Origin: Zhengitettix transpicula
Taxonomy: Eukaryota; Arthropoda; Insecta; Orthoptera; Tetrigidae
Length of the DNA stretch: 64,000 bases
Assembly: GCA_037074705.1 (NCBI GenBank)
Contig: CM073591.1
Span: 96,152,532-96,216,531, forward strand
Direction: 5' to 3'
The notes under the pieces were generated by a model. That model did no database searches and had not been told where the DNA came from. It worked only from the letters and a program-made list of their open reading frames with translations. The translations under genes were made by a program, and so were the position numbers. This document shows positions 36,540 through 53,024 of this stretch, in pieces; position 1 is the stretch's first letter, and the number at the start of each line of letters is the position of its first letter.

Positions 36540-36844
36540 TTCTTTGAAGCCGAGGTGTGCGGAGACTTGTGTAAATGTGAAATATATTTCGTTGTAATTT
36601 AACTGAAGATCAGTATAAGGTTATGGAGAAGGCGAGACTTTAACAGTGTAGTTGGTTGACGTCTTACCACAATGTTAGACTCGCGATCACGTACTCAAAT
36701 TGATTCATTGTAAAGTCTAGAAATATGCATTAAAACTCGCTCAGTATTTATTTTTCTATATTAATAGCTGAACCGGGTAGCTAAGCCACGGTCAATGCGA
36801 TGTAACATAATATAACGTTACATAAATTACTATTTAAAATATAT

Positions 36845-37761
36845 TGTAATAATCAACAGGTGCGCTATAATTAAATAAAAAGATAATAAAATTTAAAAAA
36901 TAAAATAAAATTTATTATCAAATTGTGGCTTCAAACTCAAAAACAATTACAATCAAAAATTTTATATCTCAGGGCCTTAACTGGGTTTGATGATTAGGAC
37001 ACGATAAATATAGAATTTGACTAATTAACAATTCAAAATATAATTTACCTAAAATAAAAGAATAATTAAATCAATGAAAAGAAAACTAGAAGAAAGCGAA
37101 CGAACGAAATCTGACTTTATCCTTTAATTAGCGTTTACAATATAATTCAAAATTATGTTACTTACGGACTGTCGGTCTGGGATCGGAACAATCAATTTTT
37201 GCCTCGTTCGGACACTTTAACACTTTAATTTTTTTTACTCATCAGGCTTTGGTTTTCACCGACTCTAATTAATAGTTTTTAGTTTCCCAAATGTTGGTTC
37301 TCTGTTCGTTAAGGATATGTTATTCACTCGTTCCGACGATAATTAGACGCTGGATGCAATTACTTGGTCTTCCAAAATTAAAACAATGTTCTAATTTGAG
37401 AATAGAAATTAGACTTCTGCACTAAAAATGTTTATCGATGAATATTTGGATGTTTATTTCACAGACTGCAACTGCAAAATTGTTCTAACTGGTCTCGCTG
37501 ATCTACTACCGGTATCTGGACTCTTTCTAAATACTTCATCCATCCACAGCAATCTTTCGGCACCAACTCTATCCTAGCTGGCTGTAGACGTAAAACGGCA
37601 CTGAGACTTTCGTGCGCGCAAACGCCATTTTGACTTTTCGACAAAGCAGCCGGGCTCGCTTCTCCATTGTTGCTTTGTTCGATCGGACCGCTATAATGGA
37701 TTAATCAAACAATTCAAATTTTATGTCCAAACAATTAATGACCTAATTAATTGGCATTACT
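36845..37761 (-). repeat. LTR-like element, probable solo LTR (ATAT superfamily)
   Basis: 917 bp flanked by atat on both sides (36841-36844 and 37762-37765). Left end tgtaataatc, right end ggcattact (last base mutated from a). In element sense (minus) it reads TG...CA-like with TGTAAT at the far end of its relatives. Shared landmarks are the block tcagggccttaactgggtt (36970-36988) and the block ending gaccgctataatgga near 37700. It also carries one copy of the ctggctgtagacgtaaa unit that is tripled in the element at 39688. No coding capacity. Confidence 0.68.
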
Positions 37762-37871
37762 ATATCTTGGATGCCATACGTAATTTTGTCGTAAAAATTC
37801 AGCTTGACTTACCAAACAAAATTAAGTGATTTGTGCAGAACGATTATGAAAGTACAAGAATAGACTAAATT

Positions 37872-38287
37872 TGGTCGAAGTAGAAGTAATATTTGGTCTC
37901 ATGGCTTTGTCTCCCAGCTCGCAGAATAGAGCAGGTTGGAGCTCTTCGATCAGTTTTAATAACACGATCGCATGGTGCGTCCAATAACACGCCAGTATGA
38001 CCTAAATATGCTGTGGGGTGTTCTGATGGAAAACCACGCCGGTGCCGCGCCGGAAGCCGACAATCCTTTCATGCACCGTATTCACTGTTGTTAATGTCGC
38101 TGCTGGCCTTATCGAAGTGGAACATTCGTAGCGTTTCGATGTTAGCGAATTGAAAACTCGTTGGGTAAGCACATGAATTTGCACTTTTGCAATTTTGCGT
38201 ATCTGTGTGCATAGCTTTCATGAGCGTGACGCCCTGTGAAATTTCAAACATCTGCTTTCTTCGAAACGGGATAGTGGTAATATGAAA
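37872..38287 (-). pseudogene. Unrecognised reading frame broken by one stop
   Basis: On the minus strand one frame is open from about 38287, includes an ATG at 38251, is interrupted by a single TGA at 38069-38071, and continues open to a TAG at 37872. This gives about 136 sense codons in GC-richer DNA. The translation looks protein-like on both sides of the stop (for example ISQGVTLMKAMHTD before, RLPARHRRGFPSEH after). I cannot name the family. It might be a decayed transposon gene, a viral fossil or a host exon with an in-frame mutation. Confidence 0.35.
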
Positions 38288-39240
38288 CTATTTCAATGAA
38301 TCAATCTGTAAGGTAATTGCTATCAAAGCCCCTACTTTTACCGTTGTCATGTTAATTTCGTAGATTCGCTGTGAGTCAAAGTACGTAATTACACACAAAT
38401 GCTGCATTTGATTTCAAATTATTATTCCGCGAACCACAATTGTATTCCATTCCACATAATAACTGCCAACATTTGAGATGCACTTGAATCTAAAAGTCTG
38501 CATAGTGGCCATATTAGGAACTAGTGCACATTGTGTGGCAACATTGGTTCAATACTATTAAAATATTTACTGTTTTTTCAGTGTCATACAGCAGTTCTGC
38601 TAAAATTAAATAATATTGGTGTAAACCTGATGAACTAGTAAATAACAATTTTTGATTAGAAAGTGAATTCGGAAAGCACTTTTCCAAAAAAAATATAGTT
38701 GTTTACAAAATTGACAAAATTTATTTCAAACCAATAAATTGAAACAAAATACTGGTCACAATTAGGACAAATAAAATATATTTGTCAGCAACAATGAGAC
38801 CAATACACTTTTCGTGGAAGAAATTCCCGCAGTTTCGTCATATCAGGAGCAGGGCAATTTTCACGAAAATCTTTTGTTTCTGGCCAACTAGAAAACGATA
38901 CGCTATCGAAATAAGATTGAAACCTGAATAAAATGTTATGTATTTACTAAAGCAAATCTTTGAAAAATATAAGTGAAACAAAGGAGACTTTAAGTGATAA
39001 AAACGAAGACTTACAACGAAAAGCACAAAACAGGTAAAGGACGCCACATTGTTCAACGTGTTTGTATGAAACATAATAACAGTATTATATTAGGCAGTCC
39101 GCTACTGAATTCTGATACCATTTAACGGATTTTTTTAACTAGTTAACTCAAAATAAACTGGTGGTATTATCAGGAACATGACCAAAACACCGGCATCCAC
39201 CTTTAACATTAAAAACGTACCAAATTTTATAAATTTTAAG
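38288..39240. other. AT-rich intergenic, nothing seen
   Basis: No recognisable coding frame or repeat; the short minus frame at 38838-39074 looks like chance. Confidence 0.55.
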
Positions 39241-39586
39241 GTCCTACTTTTTGCGGATGAATGCTTACTCTACATGGAAATAAATGACAAGAAAGACATA
39301 GGTAACCTCCAAAATGACTTATATGTACTAAATACATAGTGTTAGCTAAATAAAATAAACTTAACAATGGCAAAATTATGGCGATCGGTTTTACGAATAT
39401 GCACCTACAATCTGCCTTGTAATGTAAAAAAAATGACAAACAGTGGCCTAGGAGACAACATGGAAATAACTAGGAATTTATTTTAACATTAGGCTGAGGT
39501 TGGAGGAGCAGGTTAATTTTACTACAAGTAGAACATGGAATGCTTTGAATTTTTTAATGAGAACTCTCCAAGGGAAATGAAAAATC
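39241..39586 (+). pseudogene. Non-LTR reverse transcriptase fragment
   Basis: The frame from 39241 reads VLLFADECLLYMEI then KKDIGNLQNDLYVLNT. This is the palm motif of Jockey-like non-LTR retrotransposon RT and the helix after it. The catalytic pair that should be two aspartates is AD-E here. Further on, in another frame, RLRLEEQVNFTTSRTWNALN (from about 39490) matches the thumb region. Stops and frameshifts separate the parts. It is a short dead fragment without the rest of ORF2. Confidence 0.72.
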
Positions 39587-39687
39587 AAATGAGGTGGCAT
39601 ATATATTGGGGTATTGTCATTTCCTAAATTTATTTTCAATTAATAATTTATTTATTTTAATAATTATATTTATTTCATAATATATAT

Positions 39688-40682
39688 TGTAATAATCAGC
39701 CAATAGGTTTAATTAAAAAAAAGAATTAATAAAATTTAATACATAAAATTATTTATTTTCACTTTGTGGCTTCTAACCCAAAAACAATTACAATTTAAAA
39801 TATTAATTTCTCAGGGCCTTCACTGGGTTTGATAATGGACACAACAAATTAATTTTAAAATCTTATTAACAAACAGTTCACATTTATATAACACTATGTA
39901 GATAGAAATAAATTAAAAAGAAAAGAAATTAACTTTGATTGACAATTAAAAGAGAACGAAATCGGACTATCCTTTAATTACGTTTACAATTAATCATTAG
40001 TTTGGTTTTGTTACTTACATCTCTCCAGCTGGTACCAGCATTCTTTTGGTTTCGGAAGTACACTATTGCAAAATTATACACTGATTCTAAAATGTCGACT
40101 CACAGATTTTACACTGTTGAAGTCAAAACTGAAAGGCTTCCAGGAACTCGGATGGTCCTCCTGAATGTCAGCTATCTGACGTCTTCTCGCTTTATACGAA
40201 TCCTACTATTCGTAGATTTGTTAGTCTTTTACCGCTTTGGACTTAAACTGCAACTTTACTATTCCGGCTGGCTATAGACGTTAACTGCTGACATTCTTTC
40301 CGGGCTGGCTGTAGACGTAAACTCTCTTAGACTCTCCTGGCTGGCTGTAGACGTAAACTGCTTTTACTTAGCGATATTTACGATGTAATACTTTCGTGAA
40401 TGTTTTTACTTTGTCTTAAATTCACAACTTTGTTTAATAATACATTAACGTCGGCTAGTTTCCGCTCTAGTATTATTTGTTCCGTCCTCTGAAATGTCTT
40501 GCCACCAACTGACTCTAGTGCTCTCGAGTTTTAGCGCCCGTACGCCATTTTTGACTTTTCGACAAAGCGAAGTGAACTCGCTTTTCATTGTCGCTTTGTT
40601 CGATCAGACCGCTATAATGGATTTCTCAAACACTTCAAATTTTACGTCCAAACAATTAATGGCCTAATTAATTGGCATTACA
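39688..40682 (-). repeat. LTR-like element with internal minisatellite, probable solo LTR
   Basis: 995 bp with perfect flanking atat (39684-39687 and 40683-40686), left end tgtaataatc and right end ggcattaca, so TGTAAT...ATTACA in element sense. It is clearly homologous to 36845-37761: the blocks tcagggccttcactgggtt, cctttaattacgtttaca, cattttt-gacttttcgacaaagc and gaccgctataatgga are in the same order. Three imperfect tandem units of ctggctgtagacgtaaact lie at about 40264-40365. The 91-codon plus frame at 40002-40277 is inside the element and not a gene. Confidence 0.72.
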
Positions 40683-40686
40683 ATAT

Positions 40687-42148
40687 ATTGTAATTTCATG
40701 GATCTTCCAAAGGGAAAAACTTTTTGAATTAAATAAATACCTACATATATATAAATTTATTATTAATAACTTACTTATGTAACATGCTGTGTGGTCGGCC
40801 GTCACTCGGTGTAGTCCAGTTCTATTTTATTAGACTGATAAAATTATTGAGATGAACCTGACTATGTGGCGTATGAGCGCAAACACCTATTTTACCGTAA
40901 GTCACTTACTTTCTGTCCATATTAAGAAACACATTTCAATTCTTGGTCACGAAAGGAATTATTAAGTCCTAATACTAATTAAAAAAATATTTAAAGTTCA
41001 CAATGTATGAATGAAGTATAGAATGAAGTATATGAATTACAGTAACCTTTAAGATGGTTACTTTTGTCTTGTTTACATACAATACGTTATTACTTCAAAT
41101 TATGTTAGAATTACGAATTTTTAGGTTTATTTGGGTAGACGGATAAAAATAAATTTTGGTGCCACTTGTGTCTTGTTCATGTCGTTGGAGAACGCGGGAT
41201 CTTAAAGCACACTACACATATAATATTTCGTTTACATGATGAAAATGGCCGATTTGCAAATAACATGTTTATTTATAATTTTCAACCAATTCAACGTAAA
41301 ATGTGCACTGTGAATGGGAAATAAACATTACGTCATTTACACATGACTCAACAGGTGGCCTCCGAGCATGTGTTATTACAATTATCTCAAGCTTGCCGAG
41401 TTTAAGAATCAAGTTTGATGTTTCCTTCACCTTATTTTTTCATTGATATTGAACAAATTGCGATCCTTTTCACATAAGATACTTAAATTATCTTTACTGT
41501 CATTTTAAATCTTAGTGTGACGAATATGGACAACAGAACAGAACTATTTACTGTTTGTAAACAGCACTTAGTTTAATATTTAAAGAATTATTTTTAGAAA
41601 GAACAAAGTTACCATCTGTGGGTTAGGATTGGTCTTAAATCGATGATGGTGGTTGATATGCGACGAACCTGTATATGTGAAAGGCGCTTTTATAAATATA
41701 CCCAGAGAGTGAGAGGGGTGGGGGAGAGACAATGCTTAGGCGCCGCTTTGTGAATCATTTGTACGTGACCTCACCGACACAGGATTGGTCAAAGAAATGT
41801 AACCTTCCATAGTTTCCTTACTAAAAATAATCTAACAATTATCTACACTGAGATACTCAAAATGTTGTATTGTTATATTTTTTGATTATTTACAGTTGAC
41901 GTGACTGTAAAACAACCCATAAAAAATAATATGTGATAAGGATAACGTACTTTTATTAACAATTTATCGCTATTGAAATATATTACTATCAAAATTATTG
42001 TCAATTTACAACAAGCTAAATTTGAAGGTTTATCTAGTTCAACAATGTATCCATTGAATTGAAAAGTTAAGGGACTAAAATTTTGATTAGTCCACTTTTG
42101 AACTTGACGGTAAGAATAAAGAATGCAGTCTTTCTCTGTGTAAACAAT
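40687..42148. other. Intergenic, nothing seen
   Basis: AT-rich. A GC-richer bit at 41700-41790 has no recognisable product. Confidence 0.55.
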
Positions 42149-42260
42149 TAATAAAATCTCCTAGGGCTTCTAACCGAGTGAAAAGATGACAGTTAACGTC
42201 ATCGAAACGTCGCGCGTACATTTTATTCATTCGGGTAAAAGCACGACAAGATTTTATTCA
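42149..42260. repeat. Fold-back family 2, with nested hairpin core
   Basis: Arms of about 32 bp (42149-42181 and 42229-42260) are imperfect reverse complements: the left reads toward taaccgagtg, the right starts cattcgggta and ends gattttattca. The core holds the perfect small hairpin gatgac-agttaac-gtcatc followed by gaaacgtcgcg. The copy at 60186 has a corresponding core. Confidence 0.6.
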
Positions 42261-43802
42261 CTTTTTTGTATTGTTTATAAAATATTTGCGTCAATGTGAC
42301 AATAGAAATAATTGCTATATATAATCATGTAAAAGAATTATGACAATTTTCTTAAAACCCGATTTCATCTTAGTGTAAGAAACCTTTAATGAATGATGAA
42401 AGCTGTTGTATTAAATTTTTCATAATTGTTTTTTGTTATTCCTTGCTATTCCTTGTGATAGTTATGAACTTAATTTCTTTAACAAAACATTATTATAATT
42501 CTTACAATTTCCTCTTATCTAAAGTTGACCATCAGAATTATTTTTACACTTTATTTATATTATAATTGTTTGCTCCGAACTATACAAAATGCAGTGTCAA
42601 ATTGTTAGTTTGAAAGCATTTACTGTGAGTAAAATTAAACGCTCTAATAGTTCAATGAATTGTTACCTTTCCATACCTACAACATAGTGCGCCTTTTCTC
42701 TAATAATTGGTGTCGCTTGCAAAAAATTCAGCCATTGAGAGTGAATTTATAAGTTTCGTTTATCATTTACATTCAGGGATAACAGAACTAAAATTTAATG
42801 TGGCATACGCAAATCTGCACTTTTAATATTTTTGCGTCAATCTATAGAATAATAAACATATTATCATGTAAAACGGAATCTAAGTCTATTAGGCGTGCAT
42901 TAGAGTCGTGCAGTGTTTGAAATGTTCACAAGTATATTAAAGCGGTTAAACGTTCAAATTTAACGTAGTTACCTCATGTATTCACAGAGGTGAGACAAGA
43001 CATTGTTATCTTGGAGATCACCTGGTGTTCGAAATCCTGATTATTAAATTAAGTGTTGTTAAAGCAAAAAAGGAACATTATTTTCCCGAGGGAGTTGTTT
43101 AAGTTAAAGAACGCAATTTGTTGTTTGGAGAGTAACAAATAAATGTTTCGACTGAGGCAGTTGTACATATACTTTAATGGGTTGAATTGCCGAGCGGAAA
43201 GAAAGTGTGAAACACAGGATTAACAATATGAGATATCTGTTCCGATTCTAGTTGTGTGCCTCAAACATTTCGATTTACACACGGCCAGAGTTATGTACTT
43301 CTTTCATCTTACATCTGCGCTCCACCAGTGACACGAACCAACGTCGTGATCCCACCAAGGCAGGTGTCTTTACGTTTCTGTGAAGTAACATTGATGTAAA
43401 CAGTTACCGTGATATATTTTTCTTGCTTGTACCGTAACGATAATAATTTTTTTTAATTAAAGTTTATAACGGTCGCGTCGACATCGTGGTCATTGGCGAC
43501 CCGTATGTTATTTACCATAGATTACATAGCGTTACTGTTTACGTACATCCTTAGCATTAATTGCAATCGGGTTTCTATACTTGTTCACTTATGTTTGCTT
43601 CATAGATAAATTTGATGATGTCCAAGGCAGCTGTCGTTGAAGTACAGAAGTCTGTGATGTGGTGTATTTCTTCTGATGTCGTTGTACCTGCTGAAATAGA
43701 TTAGTATATGGGGAATAGTTAGTGGCTGACTGCATTATTCACAGGTTTCTTGGGTAGATCTGGAAAATAGGAACGCATGAGTACAAACTGAGTGGAGGGT
43801 TC
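42261..43802. other. Intergenic, nothing firm
   Basis: AT-rich. A tRNA-like stretch at about 43180-43250 does not fold into a tRNA (see rejected items). Confidence 0.55.
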
Positions 43803-45080
43803 TTACTCTAGATACCATAACCTGTTTTTTTTTCTGTTTATGGTTTTGGGAATTTTTATATCTTTGTAGTGTACTAGTCCACTGTGAATTATTCCGTTCT
43901 TCCTTCTCCTTTTTTCGTTCCACCTGTTTTCCAGTTTTTCTTTACAGAACTTCCACGTTTCCTTGCTGTTGCACTGGAAGTCGTTTTCTCCGTTTTGTAT
44001 GGTTCTTGATGCTACTTTTGCCAACTTGTCGGCCCTGAGGTTTCCAGGTATTCCTCTATGCGCAGTGATCCATGCTAGACAGATGTTTTGATTTCTATTC
44101 CTTAACTTCGTGATTTTGTCCCTAATGAGGTTCAATGTTTTGTTCCTATTTTTGGGGGGTTTATGATATCTTTGATTGCTTCCGATGAGTCTGTTAGAAT
44201 GAGGTTATTGTTATCCGGGACGTTTATGCAGATTTGAGTGGCCGATGACTGGTGTTGCAGTGCGCTGGTCAGAGCTGCTGTAGATTGCGATCCGCTACTC
44301 CTGCCACGGACTTGAATCCATCTGCGTACACTGATCTGGGAAAATCGTGTTTCTAGATTAATTCATTGTGATCCTTGACGAAGTTATATTTTCTTTAGTT
44401 ATCGTTTACTTGGTTTAGGAGGGTTAGATCTACTGGAATGTCCACGGTGGGGTTCTTGCGAATGTATTGTGTTCAATTTGTGGCAGCGTGATCCTTGCTG
44501 TCCTCAGGTGTTTTTTCAGCATTTTATGGAACGGTATTGCTTGTAATACTTCCCCACTGTGGTGTTAATTTAAAGACTCTGTTTGTTGTCTGATTTGGGG
44601 GTTACCTGACTAGAGATTCTATGGCATACTTGATTAATAACATTTTTCTTCTGAATGCCAGAGATAATTCTTTTGTCTCTGTCCTTAGTCTCGTTATTGG
44701 GGTGGATCTTATGCATCCCGATATAATTCTTAACGCCTCGTTCTGAATTTTGTTTAGGTTCTCTAATATTGCTTTATTCGCGGACTGGTAAAGGTGGACT
44801 CCATATTCTATTTTTGCGAGTATTGCGGCTTTGTATGTAAGTTGCAGCGTATTGTGGTTTCTAGCTGCTATTATTCTTAATATATTTATTCGTTTCTTAG
44901 TTTCTATTATTAGTTGTTCTATATGATTATGGAATCTCAGTTTACTATCCCGTATTATTCCTAGAATCTTGTGACTTTTTGTACTTGTTATGGTTTGTTC
45001 GTTTATTTTTAGAGGATAAATTTTTTGTTTGTATCTTTTTGAGAACAGTATAGTTCTGACTTTGTCCGGTGTTTACTCCA
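43803..45080 (-). pseudogene. Non-LTR retrotransposon relic: RT thumb plus RNase H
   Basis: On the minus strand, from 45080 the frame reads TPDKVRTILFSKRY, then KILGIIRDSKLRFHNHI, KAAILAKIEYGVHLYQSA and IQNEALRIISGCIRS. These are the thumb and connection region of a Jockey/R1/I-type RT. After frameshifts an RNase H domain follows: YADGFK near 44320, ILTDSSEAI near 44190, and WITAHRGIPGNLRADKLAK within the 110-codon frame at 43803-44135. Presence of RNase H restricts the clade to those that carry one (such as I, R1, LOA or some Jockey). The N-terminal parts (endonuclease, RT palm) are absent. This is the 3' remnant of a 5'-truncated copy, as is usual for target-primed insertion, and it is decayed. 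Confidence 0.87.
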
Positions 45081-45085
45081 GAAAT

Positions 45086-47433
45086 AGAAATACGACTCTG
45101 GTATACGGTTTTTGGGAATTTCAAATTTTATAAAATTTTAACAGTTTTATTATGTGGGCTTTTATATAATTTAATTGAGTTTTGTTTCAATACATTAGTA
45201 TGTCCCGAAGTTTTAGGTTGAATAATTTTTAAGCTTCAAGAAAGCCCCTTTCGCAAAGGAAATTAAATATGTGGCTCATAGTGAAAAGTATATCCCTGAC
45301 TGAGTTACGTGAACGTGGGATAATTTTAATAACAGACGACCTTTGACAATGGAAAATGCAACCTCTTGATTCCGTAGCCGTAGATGATCCTCTTACAAGT
45401 TAGGATTTGAAGTTGTCTACGACGCAGATATGGAACTAATCTCGCCTTAGCCTCTTGGAAAGATGACAGAACTTTATGCTCACTTCCCCGCCTAGCAGCT
45501 TCAGGATTAATATTCCTCGGCTGTCTCTACCTCGCCGTCCGCAAGACGCCGAATGAATAGGCCAAGCTTGGATTTAGTCTAGAGGTCAGGGTTGTCGTGT
45601 TCACTTACCTAGGCGTTACTTGCACACTTTTTATAGTAATTAAAATCATGTTCAAGAAATAACCTAAATGTAATCCTTTTGAATTAATTATTTTACCTAT
45701 TTGGAAATTTTTTTAGTTACAGGGTCACGTCAAGAAACTAGTTAGTCGATTCCTCGAATTTATAAACAAGGGAATTAATTTAAAGTAAACGTTGTTAATG
45801 AATATTCAAGAAAACCAATGGTCTTATTGATAAATGATTTACAAAAAACCGATTTCTGTTTATCAGGTCTTCAAAGCATATATTAAACACTAATAAATTC
45901 ACGCTAAATTTATTTCTCTTCCATTTAGCTTATTTTAATTCTTATAAGACAGAAGTTCATATCATCATCGCAATGAATGATTGATTCGTAATACTTTGAA
46001 TACTGTGTGTGCACAATTGTCGTCACAAATATATGCGCCTCGACCAGATGCAACCTGTGAAGCAGTTGTGTGATCCTCTGTGTACGGACGAGATGTTCGG
46101 AATTCATTTCTAAAATGACGTTTCAACATTGAGTTTCTGGAGCTGAAGTTCAGCAAACATATTTCATTAAGAAATGTAGGACTAAAATCACCTCTTAAAA
46201 TCCTATATTCCACTTGGGTAAAGTACAAAGTATAAATTTTAAGGGGAAATTTGGTAAAATGGGTCAGTCAAAATTTATTAATAAATATGATTTTTTAGTC
46301 AAAATATACTCAAACAACACTTCTAAAATATTATGTTACTGATATCTGATTTTTAACTATGGTAATATCTGTCACCGTAGTTCTAGAATATGAGGATAAC
46401 GCGGGCAAATTTCAAGAATGGAATGAATTACTGGAGGAATATGTTTAATCTGTTCAAGAAGTAGAATTTAATGCTTCTTAAGTTGTGACACGACGGAGAT
46501 ATGGTGTGATGGAGGGTCTCAATTTTAGTGACGAGGAGTGTACAACATAACACACGACTTGCGTTTATATCCTACATTATATCTCGTCTTAAAGACACTT
46601 TACCTGACTCAAATGACCCATTTACTCAAACGGCAAACTTCATACTTTCTCAGCGGTTTTAGTAAAACATCAACTCTACTACGCTGCAGAACGTCAAAGT
46701 TCCTTATTTCGCAAATGTAACTAACATACAGAATTAATTATTTGTAATTTCAAAACGCATGTCTACATTGAATTAATTAAGTTCTATAATAGAATATTAA
46801 TTTTTATCGTATATGAAACCAGTTATCATTGATTAAGGACGTCGTTAACTCGACTCACGCTTCCGATATTTTCTTTGTGAGAATAATAATTTTTTTAGGA
46901 ACGATTTTTTCCACTATCAGCCATTACCGAGTGTATTAAATTTTATTCACACGAATCCTTTTTGTTGAACGACTGAATAACTATTTAACTTTTCTGGAAG
47001 TCCGATAATTATTATAAGTTTTAATATCAGATATTAAATATTTATATTAAATCACATCGTAGAAATAAAAAAGTCACCATTCGGTTCATTAACCTATCTA
47101 AACTATGAAAATTTTCATTTTTGCAAAAATAATAGAAATACGGTTTACATATCGGGATGTGAGAAAAATATTTTTTTTTCTGTTTTGGACTTTTTTCAAA
47201 TTATTTACATTTGAATAATCTTTGAATTTGGCCTTTACGACAGTTAAAGTAGCATATAATTACTTAATATATATATTCATGTTGGATTATTATCATATAA
47301 TTATATCAATTCTACAGAAAAGCATGAAATCCAGTGGCATAAATGGTTCTTCAATAGTATATAAAAAAATTAAGGTCAAAATGAAAATATAATTTGTCTC
47401 TTTGAAATAGAATAATGCGAAAAAGAACCAATT
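45086..47433. other. Intergenic, no gene seen
   Basis: AT-rich with a mixed-composition patch at 45240-45620; no frame with a recognisable domain. Confidence 0.55.
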
Positions 47434-47572
47434 ACAAAAAAAATGAAGTGTTGATATAAATACCACACAAAGTTTCTAGAAATTTTGTTTCTTTTTCAGG
47501 TGTTAAAAAACCTAATAAGGGAACAAGAATTTCAGAAACGTTGTGTGGTATTTATATCAAAATTTCATTTTG
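47434..47572. repeat. Fold-back element family 1, full palindrome
   Basis: Palindrome centred near 47508 with arms tgatataaataccacacaa (from 47452) and ttgtgtggtatttatatca (to 47559), extended outward with weaker pairing. It is the same family as 24689-24911, with a shorter core. Confidence 0.72.

Positions 47573-51417
<3,845 letters not shown>

Positions 51418-51463
<46 letters not shown>
51418..51463. repeat. (TA)n tract between two LTR-like elements
   Basis: After atg, alternating TA only. It separates two related elements in the same orientation by 46 bp. Confidence 0.95.
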
Positions 51464-51466
<3 letters not shown>

Positions 51467-52577
51467 AATAACCAGCTCATAAGGACAGGAATTCTGTTCT
51501 TATTTTTGTCAGATTTGTTTACAAACTCAGACTGGGGATCCTTGAGTGGTTTGAATATAAAAAAATAGTGATAGAATTATGAATAAGTGACTTTTAGAGA
51601 AGGGAAGGACTATAATTAGGGCTAATAGTGTGACCGACATCTGGACGTCGGAATTCTAATGGAATAATTACAGAAGGTCGTTGGACGATGCCATTAGATT
51701 AAAAGGAAACGTTTAATTTAATTGATTGAGTGGCTCTCGGAGCGGGAGAACGGCAACAGATTGTGTTTGTTTGGCGAAAGTGGAAATGCAAAAACTGTGA
51801 AAAACAAGGGAATATTCGGGAGCCCGGATATAAATAAGAGGGCAGTTGGACAGGATGTTCATTATCCTTCAGTAGGGAGAGGAGTCGGACGTGTCAGCGG
51901 GCAGAGCTTCATTATCATTTCGTGTTGGAGAGGAGACGGACGTGTCAGTACGGAGAGAGCGGCGGTGCAGATCCGCAGGGCGGACGCAGACCCAAGTTAA
52001 AGTGGCCGAAAACAATTGTTATGAACAGTTGGGAGTTTGCAAAAATGAGATATTATCGGATGCTAGGCCAAGCTAGGTGGCCGAGAGGAATCATCAGTCA
52101 GCAGTCGTCAACAGTCAGTGGAGTTTCATCGTGGAGGTCTGTCTGCCAGCAGAGTGTGAGCGCAGCCTGGTGCCTTTTAAACCTGTATGAAGTGAGTGTG
52201 AGGACAAGAGAGCGTGTAAGATTATTTTTCTGAACTAATAATTGTAAATTGCTAATAAAGGGTAAAAAGTGTCAGAGTTCGTTTCAATCATTTCGTTTCA
52301 TTTGTTTCACTCGTTTCAATCATTTCAATCACTTCATTTCGTTTTTAATTTATTTTAACTGAATTTTTTAATTGTAACTTATTTTGTTCTGTTTCCTTAT
52401 CAACCCAGTAAAGACCCTGAGGGTACCGAGTCCAATTATTTAAAATATATTCTAGGTAAATAAAATTGTTTTTATTCATAAAATTTCATCAGATTTGTGT
52501 AATTGAAAATTGTGTTTTAATAAATGATAATTGTTGGTTTAAATTGGTAGTTATATTTTATTTATATTTTCGCTATT

Positions 52578-52580
<3 letters not shown>
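51464..52580 (+). repeat. LTR-like element, probable solo LTR (second subfamily)
   Basis: 1117 bp, starting tgtaataacc and ending cgctattaca, with atat on both sides (51460-51463 and 52581-52584). It is related to the neighbour at 50356 but clearly diverged, so the two are not recently made LTR partners. Internal repeats: two units with ggacgtgtcag (51888 and 51938) and a run of diverged (gtttcaatcattt) units at 52282-52345. The frames at 51722-52233 are repeat-derived. The 3' part has the same motif (tcaacccagtaaagaccctg) as the element at 54373 has in variant form. Confidence 0.66.

Positions 52581-52640
<60 letters not shown>
52581..52640. repeat. (AT)n microsatellite
   Basis: About 30 AT units begin directly at the end of the preceding LTR-like element. 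Confidence 0.95.
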
Positions 52641-52643
<3 letters not shown>

Positions 52644-52893
52644 TTGTCTGTATAGGACTGTTTTTTTTATTTAACTTAGTATAATTCCTTCAACCTTGGC
52701 TTATCACTCTAAAATTAAATAAAGCAACATAATTAATCACTTTACCTTTTCCTATGTTAAGTTTAATTAACAGAAGAATTAATGTTCTGTTTACGATTAA
52801 TATTTAATACTTTACTGAGTATTTTAATTTTAGGTTCACCCTTAAATATTTTTAAAAAATTAATCAAAAACATGAAGGCTTTCCCGGTGTATT

Positions 52894-53024
52894 TGTTGAA
52901 GAAAAAGTTATCGGGTTTCCACTCGGGTAAAACAGCGATTGTAACGCGACATTTCGACTACCAAATGCACTTTATGCAATCGCTGTTTTACCCGGGTGGA
53001 AACCCGACAAGTTTTTCTTCAACA
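52894..53024. repeat. Fold-back family 2, best preserved copy
   Basis: 131 bp. The left arm runs from tgttgaagaaaaag to gtaaaacagcgattg, the right arm is its reverse complement, with arms of about 47 bp and few mismatches. The core is about 35 bp and lacks the small hairpin seen at 42149 and 60186. Confidence 0.78.

Noticed and set aside
43180..43260. tRNA-like stretch with A-box-like tgccgagcgg and B-box-like gttccgattctag
   Set aside because: The ends do not pair into an acceptor stem and no anticodon arm forms, so it is not a tRNA gene; a tRNA-derived SINE cannot be shown from one copy.
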